From JANQOH01 sp965200095 (GTDB lineage: Bacteria; Pseudomonadota; Alphaproteobacteria; UBA7887), in contig OZ241350.1 in assembly GCA_965200095.1 (NCBI GenBank), positions 3,038,001 to 3,102,000 of the forward strand: a stretch of DNA of 64,000 nt, read 5' to 3'. Below the pieces are notes generated by a model. The model worked only from the letters and a program-made list of their open reading frames with translations, had not been told where the DNA came from and did not search any database. The position numbers and the translations under genes were made by a program. This document shows positions 1 to 7,467 of the stretch, piece by piece. The stretch's first letter is position 1. Each line of letters opens with the position of its first letter.

Positions 1-3000
1 GGCCTGGACGGCCGGCGCCGTGTATTTCATCGGGACGCGCAGACCGTGGCCGGCGTTCTCCGCATAAATGCCCGCCACGCCGCCGGTGACGCTTGCGCCC
101 TCCGCCACGGTAATCTCTATGGCGCCGTTGTCGTCGTGGGTCCTTCCGAAGAAGGCGCGGATGCCGTCGCCGCTCGAGACGATGGAGCCGCCGTTCATGG
201 CGATGCGGATATTGCCGTCGTTGTGGCGGGCGAGCAGGGCGCGCACCCCCGCCTTCCAGGCGTCGCCGTAGCTGTCCGGCGCGGCCGCGAGCGCGGCTTC
301 GACATCGCCGTCCGTGAGCACCGCCCGGAACACCGCCATTTCGTGCTCCGTGAACGACTGCGTCAGGATGTTCCGCAGCAGGGTCCGGCGGGCCGCGTCG
401 TCCTCGCTCAGATACGCCACGATCTCGGCGTCGCTATACTCATTGTCGTCATTGGCGTCGATGGCGTCCGCGCCGGGGATTGTCCCGAGGGATTCGTCGG
501 CGAGCACCGCCTGGAACCGCTCCACGATGGCCGCCGCCCGCGCCTTCGTCGCCGCATCGGCGTTGTCGGCGAACAGCGCCGTGACCGCCGCCGCGTCCGC
601 GAATTCGCCCGGGTCGTCGCCCTCGGACACGGGCCGCATGAAGGCCTGCCACTTCATGACCCCGGCGTCGATCCCCGCCCCGCCGCCCGACGCATGAGCG
701 AAGCGGATCCCGGCCGCCTCCACGGCCTGCCGGCCCTGCGCCGCCCCTACCGCGCGCGCCACATTGGGAACGCCTCCGCCCCGGCTGTCGATCGGCGTGA
801 ACGTCCCCGTCCAGACGATGTCGATCACGGGCCGGTCCGGCGCCGTCACGGGGGCCATGCGCGTGACCTTCGCGCTGACGCCGTCCGCCCATGCGGCGAT
901 CGTCCCCGCCTGGGTGATGCCGATCGTCCCGCCCGCATTGCCCACGTCGCGCAGATCGGCCTCGACGGCGTGTTCGTGCGTAGAGCGCAGCGTGACGCCT
1001 TTGGCGATCTCGATCGCGACCCCGCCGGCTTCGTAGTTCGCGCCCTCGACGGCCGACCCCTTCGTGACGATCGACCCGCCGGTCACGGCGATGCTGACCG
1101 CGCCGGTGTTTTTGGGCGCGACATAGTCGGCGTGGTCCGGCTCCCTCTCGCGGCGCCAATTGCCGACCCGGGCCACGATGCCCGTCTGGTCGCCGTCGAC
1201 GAGGGCGGGGTCGGTCACGTTAATCGTGCCGGCCGAATGGGTCACGGTCGCCCCGTCCTGTGCGCCGTCGGCGTCCAGGAACTTCGTCTGGGCGAGGATG
1301 CCCCGGTCGGTCGCCGTGATGTCGCCGCTGTTGGTCACCTTGACGGCGCCGGTGGCGCCCGCGCCGTCGTGCGACACGAAGATGCCGTGCGTCGCCCGCG
1401 CGTCCGCCTTGCCGATGGCGCCGCTGTTGGTCACCGAAATGTCGCCCGTGACCGCCGGCCGGGACACCGCCCAGATGCCGGCGCCGCCCACCTCGAGGGC
1501 GCCGCTGTTGGTCACCTCGATGTCGCCCGACCCCGCCGAGATGGCGAAGGTGATGCCGGCCTTGGGCGCCCGGATCGTCCCCGCATTGACGACGGTAACG
1601 CCGCCGCCCGCGGCGCCCGCATCCGTCAGCGCGCCCCGGATGCCGTGGCCGTGCGTCGACGTCAGCACGACGCCCGAAGAAACGCGGACCTCGATCGAGC
1701 CGCCCTCGTGGTTGAACGCCTCGATGGGCTCCCATTTCGACGAGATCGACCCGCCCGTGACCTCGACCTTCGCGAGGCCCGTATTGCGGGGCGCGACGTA
1801 ATCGTCGTGGCTCGTGTCGCTCTCCTGCCGGCGCTCGCCGACATACGCCTTGATGCCGCGCCCGTCCGCGCTCGCGATGGCGCCGGCCGAATGGGTCACC
1901 GTCACCCCGGCGTTCGCGCCCGCCGCGTCCTTGCCGATCGTCCGGGCGAAAATGCCGGCGCCCGTCGAGGCGATGGCGCCGCTGCTGGTCACGGTGACCG
2001 CGCCGGCGCGGCCCGCGCCCTCGTGCGAGGCGAAAATGCCGCGGCCCACCTGCGCCGCCGCCGTGCCGAGAGGGCCGCTGTTGGTCACCGCAAGGGCGCC
2101 GCCGCCGCCCCTCGCCACGGCGGACACGCCGTCGCCGGTCGCCGCAATCGCGCCGCTGTTGGTCACCGAGACATTGCCCGACCCCGCGTTGCGGTTGACG
2201 GCGATGCCGTGTCTGACGACGGCCGTATCGGCGTCGCCGCCCGTCGCCGCAGTCCCCGCCGTTATCGTCGCCGCATTGGCGACGGTAATCGTTCCGGCCG
2301 TGTTGCCCGCGTCGGTCAGACGCGCCTCGATGCCGTAGCCCTGCGTGGAGGCGAGCGTAACGCCCCGTGAAACGCGGACCTCCACCGACCCGGCTTCGTA
2401 GTTGATCGCCTCGACGGCGCTGCCCCTTGCGGTGACCGACCCGCCCGTGACCGAGACCTTCGCGAGACCCGCGTTCAGGGGCGCGACGTAATCGTCATGC
2501 TCCGTGTCGGCTTCCTGCCGGGCGGCGCCCACATGCGCCCCGATGCCGAGGCCGCCGGAAGCCACCGAGACGGCGCCGGCCGAATGGGTAATTTCGACGC
2601 CCGCGCTCGCGCCCTCGCTGTCCTTGCCGGTCGTTTTGGCGAAAATGCCCTCGTCGCGCGACGTATTGGCCGACGTAACGGCGCCGCTGCTGGTTATCGT
2701 GACGTCGCCGGCGGAACCCGAATGGTGGACGTAGATGCCCCTGCGGTCCGTCGCGATGGCGCCGCTGCTGGTCACCGAGACCGCGCCGGCGCCGGGGCTG
2801 GAGACGCGGATGCCCGTTCCCGCAGAGTGGATATCGGCCGCGCTGGTAACGGACACGGCGCCGGCGCCGGCCACCGTCGAGACATCGATGCCGCTGTTCC
2901 GCATCTTGTTGTCCGCCGCCCCGATCGTCACGCCGCTCTTGATGTCCACCGTCACCGTGGAGCCGTTCGCGGCGCGCGGCGTCACGAGGATGCCGTGATT

Positions 3001-3399
3001 GCGGTACCAGGCGTTGGCCTCCGGACTGGAACCCTGCACGATTGCGACGGTGGCGCCCTCGCCGCCGACCGTGAGGCCGACGTTGCGGGTCTCGGTCGCA
3101 TGCGTCGCGGTCCTGATCGTGATGCCGTTGTCCAGGCCGTTCCACCCGGCGGTGCTGGCGGTGATCGTCGTTCCCGCCGCTACGCCGGGGACGGTGAGCG
3201 TGACGCCGCTGGCCTGATCCCAGTAGGCGATGCCGTTGGCGTACGTCGCGTCCGGGCAGGTCTCGGTGAACGAGTTGCCCGAATTGAGCGCCCCGCAGGT
3301 GGCGTTCGTCTGCGCCCGCGCCGCGTCCGGCGCAAGGGCCAGGGCGCCCGCCAGAACCGAACCGGCGGCGAGAAGCCGAAGGCCTGTCAACAATGTCAT
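1..3399 (-). CDS. Autotransporter-type beta-helix surface protein, C-terminus beyond window
   Basis: The reading frame stays open for 1133 codons and runs off the left edge, so the C-terminal barrel is not visible. The start ATG (3399) follows a strong GGAGGAG site. A Sec signal peptide ends near residue 30 (APDAARA-Q), followed by a domain with two cysteines (CGALNSG...ETCP) shared with the complete paralogue ending at 7468. The passenger consists of short repeats of the type VTNSGAI-x-x-TGDGV, expected to fold as a right-handed beta-helix, arranged in three modules of roughly 210-230 residues, each containing THSAG, a DYVAP segment, VTGGS and YEAGS-like motifs. Near the left end is an alpha-helical insert with an EF-hand-like loop (424-459). 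Known for the family: type V secretion to the cell surface, often adhesins. Surface location is inferred from the paralogue, whose barrel is visible. Ligand unknown. Confidence 0.8.
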   Translation of the reverse strand, partial: MTLLTGLRLLAAGSVLAGALALAPDAARAQTNATCGALNSGNSFTETCPDATYANGIAYWDQASGVTLTVPGVAAGTTITASTAGWNGLDNGITIRTATHATETRNVGLTVGGEGATVAIVQGSSPEANAWYRNHGILVTPRAANGSTVTVDIKSGVTIGAADNKMRNSGIDVSTVAGAGAVSVTSAADIHSAGTGIRVSSPGAGAVSVTSSGAIATDRRGIYVHHSGSAGDVTITSSGAVTSANTSRDEGIFAKTTGKDSEGASAGVEITHSAGAVSVASGGLGIGAHVGAARQEADTEHDDYVAPLNAGLAKVSVTGGSVTARGSAVEAINYEAGSVEVRVSRGVTLASTQGYGIEARLTDAGNTAGTITVANAATITAGTAATGGDADTAVVRHGIAVNRNAGSGNVSVTNSGAIAATGDGVSAVARGGGGALAVTNSGPLGTAAAQVGRGIFASHEGAGRAGAVTVTSSGAIASTGAGIFARTIGKDAAGANAGVTVTHSAGAIASADGRGIKAYVGERRQESDTSHDDYVAPRNTGLAKVEVTGGSISSKWEPIEAFNHEGGSIEVRVSSGVVLTSTHGHGIRGALTDAGAAGGGVTVVNAGTIRAPKAGITFAISAGSGDIEVTNSGALEVGGAGIWAVSRPAVTGDISVTNSGAIGKADARATHGIFVSHDGAGATGAVKVTNSGDITATDRGILAQTKFLDADGAQDGATVTHSAGTINVTDPALVDGDQTGIVARVGNWRREREPDHADYVAPKNTGAVSIAVTGGSIVTKGSAVEGANYEAGGVAIEIAKGVTLRSTHEHAVEADLRDVGNAGGTIGITQAGTIAAWADGVSAKVTRMAPVTAPDRPVIDIVWTGTFTPIDSRGGGVPNVARAVGAAQGRQAVEAAGIRFAHASGGGAGIDAGVMKWQAFMRPVSEGDDPGEFADAAAVTALFADNADAATKARAAAIVERFQAVLADESLGTIPGADAIDANDDNEYSDAEIVAYLSEDDAARRTLLRNILTQSFTEHEMAVFRAVLTDGDVEAALAAAPDSYGDAWKAGVRALLARHNDGNIRIAMNGGSIVSSGDGIRAFFGRTHDDNGAIEITVAEGASVTGGVAGIYAENAGHGLRVPMKYTAPAVQA

Positions 3400-3558
3400 A
3401 TCTTCTCCTCCTTCATCGCTCTGGCCGCCGGTTACGACAACGCATATGGGATCGAAACGTTTCTGCATGGAGCCCGGTTTCCGGGCGTGCGAAAATCAAG
3501 AGACGGCGCTACTCTTCCCCGTTCCCGCGAAAGCGCGTGCGAAGAAACCCAACAGCCC

Positions 3559-3726
3559 CACAAACATTCGTCATTCCCGCGTCACAAACACTCGTCATTC
3601 CCGCATCACAAGCACTCGTCATTCCCGCATCACAAACACTCGCCACTCCCGCGTCACAAGCACTCGTCATTCCCGCATCACAAACACTCGCCACTCCCGC
3701 ATCACAAACATTCGTCATTCCCGCGA
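3559..3726. repeat. 24-bp tandem repeat array 1 (7 units)
   Basis: Seven contiguous 24-bp units beginning CACAAACA(C/T)TCG and ending ATTCCCGCAT or close variants, with no spacer. Units alternate between TCGTCATTCC and TCGCCACTCC forms, suggesting higher-order duplication. The last unit merges into the palindromic end of the MITE-like element that starts at 3713. Because 24 is a multiple of three, all frames look open, but no credible protein results. Confidence 0.9.
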
Positions 3727-3818
3727 AAGCGGGAATCTCCTTGCGGCGTTCCCACAAGGAAAAACGGGCCGACATTGCGGACGGCCGCCTCCGGATTCCC
3801 GCTTTCGCGGGAATGACG
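3713..3818. mobile_element. MITE-like element with dRS3-type termini, copy 1
   Basis: A 106-bp segment bounded by inverted copies of a perfect palindrome ATTCCCGCGAAAGCGGGAAT (left 3717-3736) and ATTCCCGCTTTCGCGGGAAT (right 3795-3814), each extended outward by CGTC/GACG. The palindrome fits the ATTCCC-N8-GGGAAT pattern of neisserial dRS3 repeats. The core (GGCGTTCCCACAAGG...) is shared with the copies at 3990, 4363 and 25490. No coding capacity; presumably mobilised in trans or spread by recombination (inference). Confidence 0.75.
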
Positions 3819-3828
3819 AAGAGTAGTC

Positions 3829-3943
3829 CGGTTTCTTGCCATTCTTCACCCGCCTTCCCCCGGGAACGACGAACAATAAAGGACCTCCCGACTTCTTCGC
3901 ACACTCTTCCCCGGGGGGCGCGGCCCGGGCGATGTCGCGCCCA
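3829..3943. repeat. Direct repeat module A, copy 1
   Basis: About 115 bp (TTTCTTGCCATTCTTCACCC through GGCGATGTCGCGCCC) repeated nearly identically at 4530-4647 and partly at 4142-4221. It links the tandem arrays. The last copy ends directly at the stop codon of the coiled-coil gene, suggesting that the block arose by duplication of that gene's 3' flank. Confidence 0.8.
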
Positions 3944-3989
3944 TCATTCCCGCATCACAAACACTCGCCACTCCCGCGTCACAAACATT
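3944..3989. repeat. 24-bp tandem repeat array 2 (about 2 units)
   Basis: Two units of the same 24-bp repeat as array 1, leading straight into the second MITE-like element. Same phase and same variants as array 1. Confidence 0.8.
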
Positions 3990-4095
3990 CGTCATTCCCG
4001 CGAAAGCGGGAATCTCCTTGCGGCGTTCCCACAAGGAAAAACGGGCCGATATTGCGGACGACCGCCTCCGGATTCCCGCTTTCGCGGGAATGACG
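3990..4095. mobile_element. MITE-like element with dRS3-type termini, copy 2
   Basis: A 106-bp copy of the element at 3713, with palindromic ends at 3994-4013 and 4072-4091 and a nearly identical core (GATATTGCGGACGACC instead of GACATTGCGGACGGCC). Confidence 0.75.
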
Positions 4096-4141
4096 AAGAG
4101 TAGTAGCGTCGTTCGATTTCTTCACACACTCCTTCGCGGGA

Positions 4142-4221
4142 ATGACGAACAATAAAAGGACCTCCCGACTTCTTCGCACACTCTTCCCCGGGGGGCGCGG
4201 CCCGGGCGATGTCGCGCCCAT
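4142..4221. repeat. Direct repeat module A, partial copy 2
   Basis: An 80-bp partial copy of the module at 3829-3943. It begins within GACGAACAATAAAAGGACC and ends GATGTCGCGCCC, immediately before array 3. Confidence 0.75.
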
Positions 4222-4362
4222 CATTCCCGCATCACAAACACTCGCCACTCCCGCATCACAAGCACTCGTCATTCCCGCATCACAAACACTCGCCACTCCC
4301 GCGTCACAAACATTCGTCATTCCCGCATCACAAACATTCGTCATTCCCGCATCACAAACATT
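4222..4362. repeat. 24-bp tandem repeat array 3 (about 6 units)
   Basis: About six 24-bp units of the array-1 type, including three consecutive near-identical CACAAACATTCGTCATTCCC units. It runs into the third MITE-like element. Confidence 0.85.
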
Positions 4363-4468
4363 CGTCATTCCCGCGAAAGCGGGAATCTCCTTGCGGCGTT
4401 CCCACAAGGAAAAACGGGCCGATATTGCGGACGACCGCCTCCGGATTCCCGCTTTCGCGGGAATGACG
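4363..4468. mobile_element. MITE-like element with dRS3-type termini, copy 3
   Basis: A 106-bp copy with palindromic ends at 4367-4386 and 4445-4464; core identical to copy 2. Confidence 0.75.
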
Positions 4469-4529
4469 AAGAGTAGTAGCGTCGTTCGATTTCTTCACAC
4501 ACTACCTTCGCGGGAATGACAAAGAGTAG

Positions 4530-4647
4530 TCCGGTTTCTTGCCATTCTTCACCCGCCTTCCCCCGGGAACGACGAACAATAAAAGGACCTCCCGACTTCT
4601 TCGCACACTCTTCCCCGGGGGGCGCGGCCCGGGCGATGTCGCGCCCG
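4530..4647. repeat. Direct repeat module A, copy 3
   Basis: Near-identical to 3829-3943 and abutting the TGA stop codon (4648-4650) of the minus-strand coiled-coil gene. Confidence 0.8.
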
Positions 4648-5319
4648 TCAGTTCGCCGCGTTTTCGCCCGCCTCGGGCGCCCGCGCGACGCGGTCCGAGC
4701 CCGGGAACGGGCGACCCAGCGCGCCGGCGACCGTGCCTTCGATGCGCGCCATGCGCTCGCCGGTCATCGCCTGCCCGGCCTCGACGCGGACCACGCGGTC
4801 ATGGACCTCGGCAATGTCGGCGCGCAACCCCGCAAGCCCGGCCTCGACGCCGGCCATGCGGTCGCGCAGTTCCGCCTGCCCCGTTTCGACCCCGGCCATA
4901 CGGTCGCGCAATTCGGCGACGCCGGCGCTCAGCGCCGCCTGCCCGGCTTCGATCCCGGCCACGCGGTCGCGCAGTTCCGCCTGCCCGGTTTCGATCCTGG
5001 CCACGCGGTCGCGCAGTTCGGCGACGCCGGCGCGCAGTTCCGCCTGCCCGGTTTCGATCCTGGCCATGCGGTCGCGCAGTTCCGCCTGCCCGGTTTCGAT
5101 CCTGGCCATGCGGTCGCGCATCTCCGCCTGCCCGGCCTCGAGCCCCGCCACGCGGTCGCGCAGTTCGGCGATGTCGGCGCGCAGTTCCGCCAGCCCCGCT
5201 TCCAGACGGGCCTCCAGACGGGACATATCGACTTTCTGCCAGCCGAAAAGCGCCACGAAAACGGCGATAATCGTGACAGTCTGGCCGATCCACGGATTGA
5301 TCTTCGGCATCTTCGGCAT
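4648..5319 (-). CDS. Membrane-anchored coiled-coil repeat protein 1
   Basis: A 223-residue protein starting MPKMPKINPW, with one hydrophobic segment (about residues 8-25, QTVTIIAVFVALFGW) and then an almost uninterrupted coiled coil of 14-residue units of the type ELRDRMARIETGQA. The C-terminus (GRPFPGSDRVARAPEA...AAN) is nearly identical to paralogue 2 (5793-6851). I chose ATG 5319 over an upstream ATG because both paralogues align from MPKMPK and a G-rich stretch precedes it. The likely arrangement is a short cytoplasmic N-terminus, one membrane helix and a long helical stalk, orientation unknown. No enzymatic motif. A shorter relative is at 32372. Function unknown; its placement beside the autotransporters suggests a cell-envelope role (inference). 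Confidence 0.75.
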   Translation of the reverse strand: MPKMPKINPWIGQTVTIIAVFVALFGWQKVDMSRLEARLEAGLAELRADIAELRDRVAGLEAGQAEMRDRMARIETGQAELRDRMARIETGQAELRAGVAELRDRVARIETGQAELRDRVAGIEAGQAALSAGVAELRDRMAGVETGQAELRDRMAGVEAGLAGLRADIAEVHDRVVRVEAGQAMTGERMARIEGTVAGALGRPFPGSDRVARAPEAGENAAN

Positions 5320-5474
5320 CGCCCGATTCCCGTTGTCGCTAACGCCGCCCGTCGACCCGCGCCGACTGACTACGCACAAGTCCCGGATCGATATAGATCG
5401 GGAAACCTCCGCATAAAGCCCGGCTTTCCCGGACGCCGGTCACCGAATCATCCCCGGGAGCGACCCTGCCCTCG

Positions 5475-5555
<81 letters not shown>

Positions 5556-5661
5556 AGCCTCTTCTCCCTTAGCTGATCGCGCCGCCGGCTATATCGACAC
5601 GTAGAACTTCGTCATTCCCGCGAAAGAGCGTGCAAGGAAATCGAACAGCGTCACAAACACT

Positions 5662-5732
5662 CGTCATTCCCGCGAAAGCGGGAATCCATTGCGGGCGGCC
5701 GCCACCGGATTCCCGCTTTCGCGGGAATGACG
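5662..5732. mobile_element. Short MITE-like element with dRS3-type termini, copy 4
   Basis: A 71-bp internally deleted version: palindromic ends at 5666-5685 and 5709-5728 with a short core (GGGCGGCCGCCACC). A single 24-bp-type unit (TCACAAACACTCGTCATTCC) sits at its left edge, linking it to the arrays at 3.5-4.4 kb. Confidence 0.7.
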
Positions 5733-5792
5733 AAGAATAGCAGCGTCTCTCGATTCTTTCGCACGTTCTTTCCCGATCAGTGTCGCGAAGCA

Positions 5793-6851
5793 TCAATTCG
5801 CGGCGTTTTCGCTCGCCTCGGGCGCCCGCGCGACACGGTCCGAGCCCGGGAACGGCCGCCCGAGCGCGCCGGCGACCGTGCCTTCGATGCGCGCCATGCG
5901 CTCGCCCGTCGTCGCCTGCCCGGCCTCGACGCGGACCACGCGGTCATGGACCTCGGCAATGTCGGCGCGCAACCCCGCGATCCCGGTCTCGACCCCGGCC
6001 ATCCGATCGCGCAACCCCGCAAGCCCGGTCTCGACCCCAGCCATCCGGTCGCGCATCTCCGTTTGCCCGGCTTCGACCCCGGCTATGCGGTCGCGCATCT
6101 CCGTCTGCCCCGTTTCGACCCCGGCCATCCGGTCGCGCATCTCCGTCTGCCCCGTTTCGACCCCGGCCATCCGGTCGCGCAACCCCGCAAGCCCGGTCTC
6201 GACCCCGGCCATCCGGTCGCGCATCTCCGTCTGCCCCGTTTCGACGCGGATCATGCGCTCGCCGACCTCGGCGATGTCGGCGCGCAGTTCCGCCTGCCCC
6301 GTTTCGACCCCGGCCATCCGGTCGCGCATCTCCGTCTGCCCCGTTTCGACGCGGATCATGCGCTCACCGACCTCGGCGATGTCGGCGCGCAGTTCCGCCT
6401 GCCCCGTTTCGACCCCGGCCATCCGGTCGCGCAGTTCCGTCTGCCCCGTTTCGACCCCGGCCATCCGGTCGCGCATCTCCGTCTGCCCCGTTTCGACCCC
6501 GGCCATCCGGTCGCGCAGTTCGGCGACGCCGGCGCGCAGTTCCGCCTGCCCGGTTTCGACCCCGGTCATCCGGTCGCGCAGTTCGGTGACGCCGGCGCGC
6601 AAATCCGCCTGCCCGGCGTCCAGCCCGGCCACGCGGTCGCGCAGTTCCGTCTGTCCGGCCTCCAGCCCCGCCATCCGGTCGCGCAATTCCGCCAGCCCGG
6701 CCTCGACGCCGGCCATCCGGTCGCGCAGTTCCCCCAGTCCCGTTTCCAGACGGGACATATCGACCTTCTGCCAGCCGAAAAGCGCCACCAGCACCGCGAC
6801 GATCGTCACGGTCTGGCCGATCCATGGATTGATCTTCGGCATCTTCGGCAT
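5793..6851 (-). CDS. Membrane-anchored coiled-coil repeat protein 2
   Basis: A 352-residue paralogue of the protein at 4648-5319: the same MPKMPKINPWIGQTVTI start, one membrane helix (about residues 8-25) and the same ENAAN C-terminus. The stalk is longer, with roughly 18 units of 14 residues (MAGVETGQTEMRDR type), and a 35-residue block containing ADIAEVGERMIRVETG is duplicated in tandem. The start ATG 6851 is preceded by GGGGACAGGGCG. The difference in unit number between paralogues points to repeat expansion and contraction at the DNA level (42-bp units). No catalytic motif. Likely a single-pass envelope protein with a helical rod; partner unknown. Confidence 0.75.
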   Translation of the reverse strand: MPKMPKINPWIGQTVTIVAVLVALFGWQKVDMSRLETGLGELRDRMAGVEAGLAELRDRMAGLEAGQTELRDRVAGLDAGQADLRAGVTELRDRMTGVETGQAELRAGVAELRDRMAGVETGQTEMRDRMAGVETGQTELRDRMAGVETGQAELRADIAEVGERMIRVETGQTEMRDRMAGVETGQAELRADIAEVGERMIRVETGQTEMRDRMAGVETGLAGLRDRMAGVETGQTEMRDRMAGVETGQTEMRDRIAGVEAGQTEMRDRMAGVETGLAGLRDRMAGVETGIAGLRADIAEVHDRVVRVEAGQATTGERMARIEGTVAGALGRPFPGSDRVARAPEASENAAN

Positions 6852-6968
6852 CGCCCTGTCCCCGCTATCGCCCACCAAACCCGGTGGGCGCGAAAACCAC
6901 GACGCATACTAACGGCAATCCCGCCGTCCGTCGACCCGCGGTTCTCATTATGGCGATGGACGTTGCTT

Positions 6969-7050
6969 CCCGGGAGCAAGCCTGCCCTCGCGGATGCGGG
7001 GGGCGTCTCGCCGGCGTCTTGTTTTCGCGCGCGTGCCGGCGAGACGCCGG
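6969..7050. repeat. REP-like element with a 13-bp stem-loop
   Basis: Begins CCCGGGAGCAAGCCTGCCCT, similar to the elements next to the poly-G tracts at 5455 and 7217. It contains inverted arms GCGTCTCGCCGGC (7003-7015) and GCCGGCGAGACGC (7035-7047) around a 19-base T-rich loop. It could terminate transcription between the autotransporter ending at 7468 and coiled-coil gene 2, or be a palindromic interspersed repeat. Confidence 0.5.
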
Positions 7051-7245
7051 CGCTCCCACGGGCGGCTGCGACGGATCCGCCGCACCACTCCAGGCCAGAA
7101 TGAGAATTGCTGTCCGTCGACCCGCGCCGGCGGCGGGTTCCGCCGCCGGCCGGTTATGCACAGGCCCCGGACCGACAGGGAAAGCCCGGATTTTCCGGGC
7201 GCCGGTCACCGGCGTTCCCGGGAGCGGTCCTGCCCCCGCGGACGC

Positions 7246-7262
7246 GGGGGGGGGGGGGGGGG
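7246..7262. repeat. Poly-G tract, 17 consecutive G
   Basis: A run of 17 G preceded by CCCGGGAGCGGTCCTGCCCC and followed by TGAAACC. It lies downstream (minus-strand sense) of the complete autotransporter and upstream of coiled-coil gene 2. The rest of 6852-7467 shows only GC-rich repeat sequence and no gene. Confidence 0.9.
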
Positions 7263-7467
7263 TGAAACCGGGTCTGCAACTCCGGGCAAGGGCCCTGTCT
7301 TTCGCCCCTCATGGGCATGGCGCCGCGCCGCCGCCCCGAAAACCCCCGCCGTCGCGTTCATGGCGAATCGATTCCTCCGCATGATCTCTCGCGGGAATGC
7401 GGGGAGGAGCGCCGCCCCTCCCCGACATCCGCGTCTTCCGTTCGGCGAACGACGCCGCGGCGGCCGC

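Noticed and set aside
46..2370. Long plus-strand open frame opposite the first autotransporter
   Set aside because: Arg/Asp/His-rich antisense shadow; the minus strand gives a signal peptide and coherent beta-helix repeats.
3559..4370. Regularly repeated 24-bp units that could suggest a CRISPR array
   Set aside because: Units are contiguous with no unique spacers, and no cas genes are present; it is a simple tandem repeat.
5340..5365. Shared GTCGACCCGCG motif upstream of all three coiled-coil genes as a regulatory site
   Set aside because: Its orientation relative to the genes differs between copies, and GTCGAC is palindromic and common at this G+C; not enough evidence.
5727..7103. Long plus-strand open frame (458 codons) with many Arg/Pro/Asp residues
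   Set aside because: It is the antisense shadow of the coiled-coil repeat gene; 42-bp repeats at high G+C keep all frames open.
7246..7262. G17 tract as a second phase-variable promoter spacer
   Set aside because: No TTGACA-like -35 box is placed at a suitable distance on either strand, unlike the tract at 11751.
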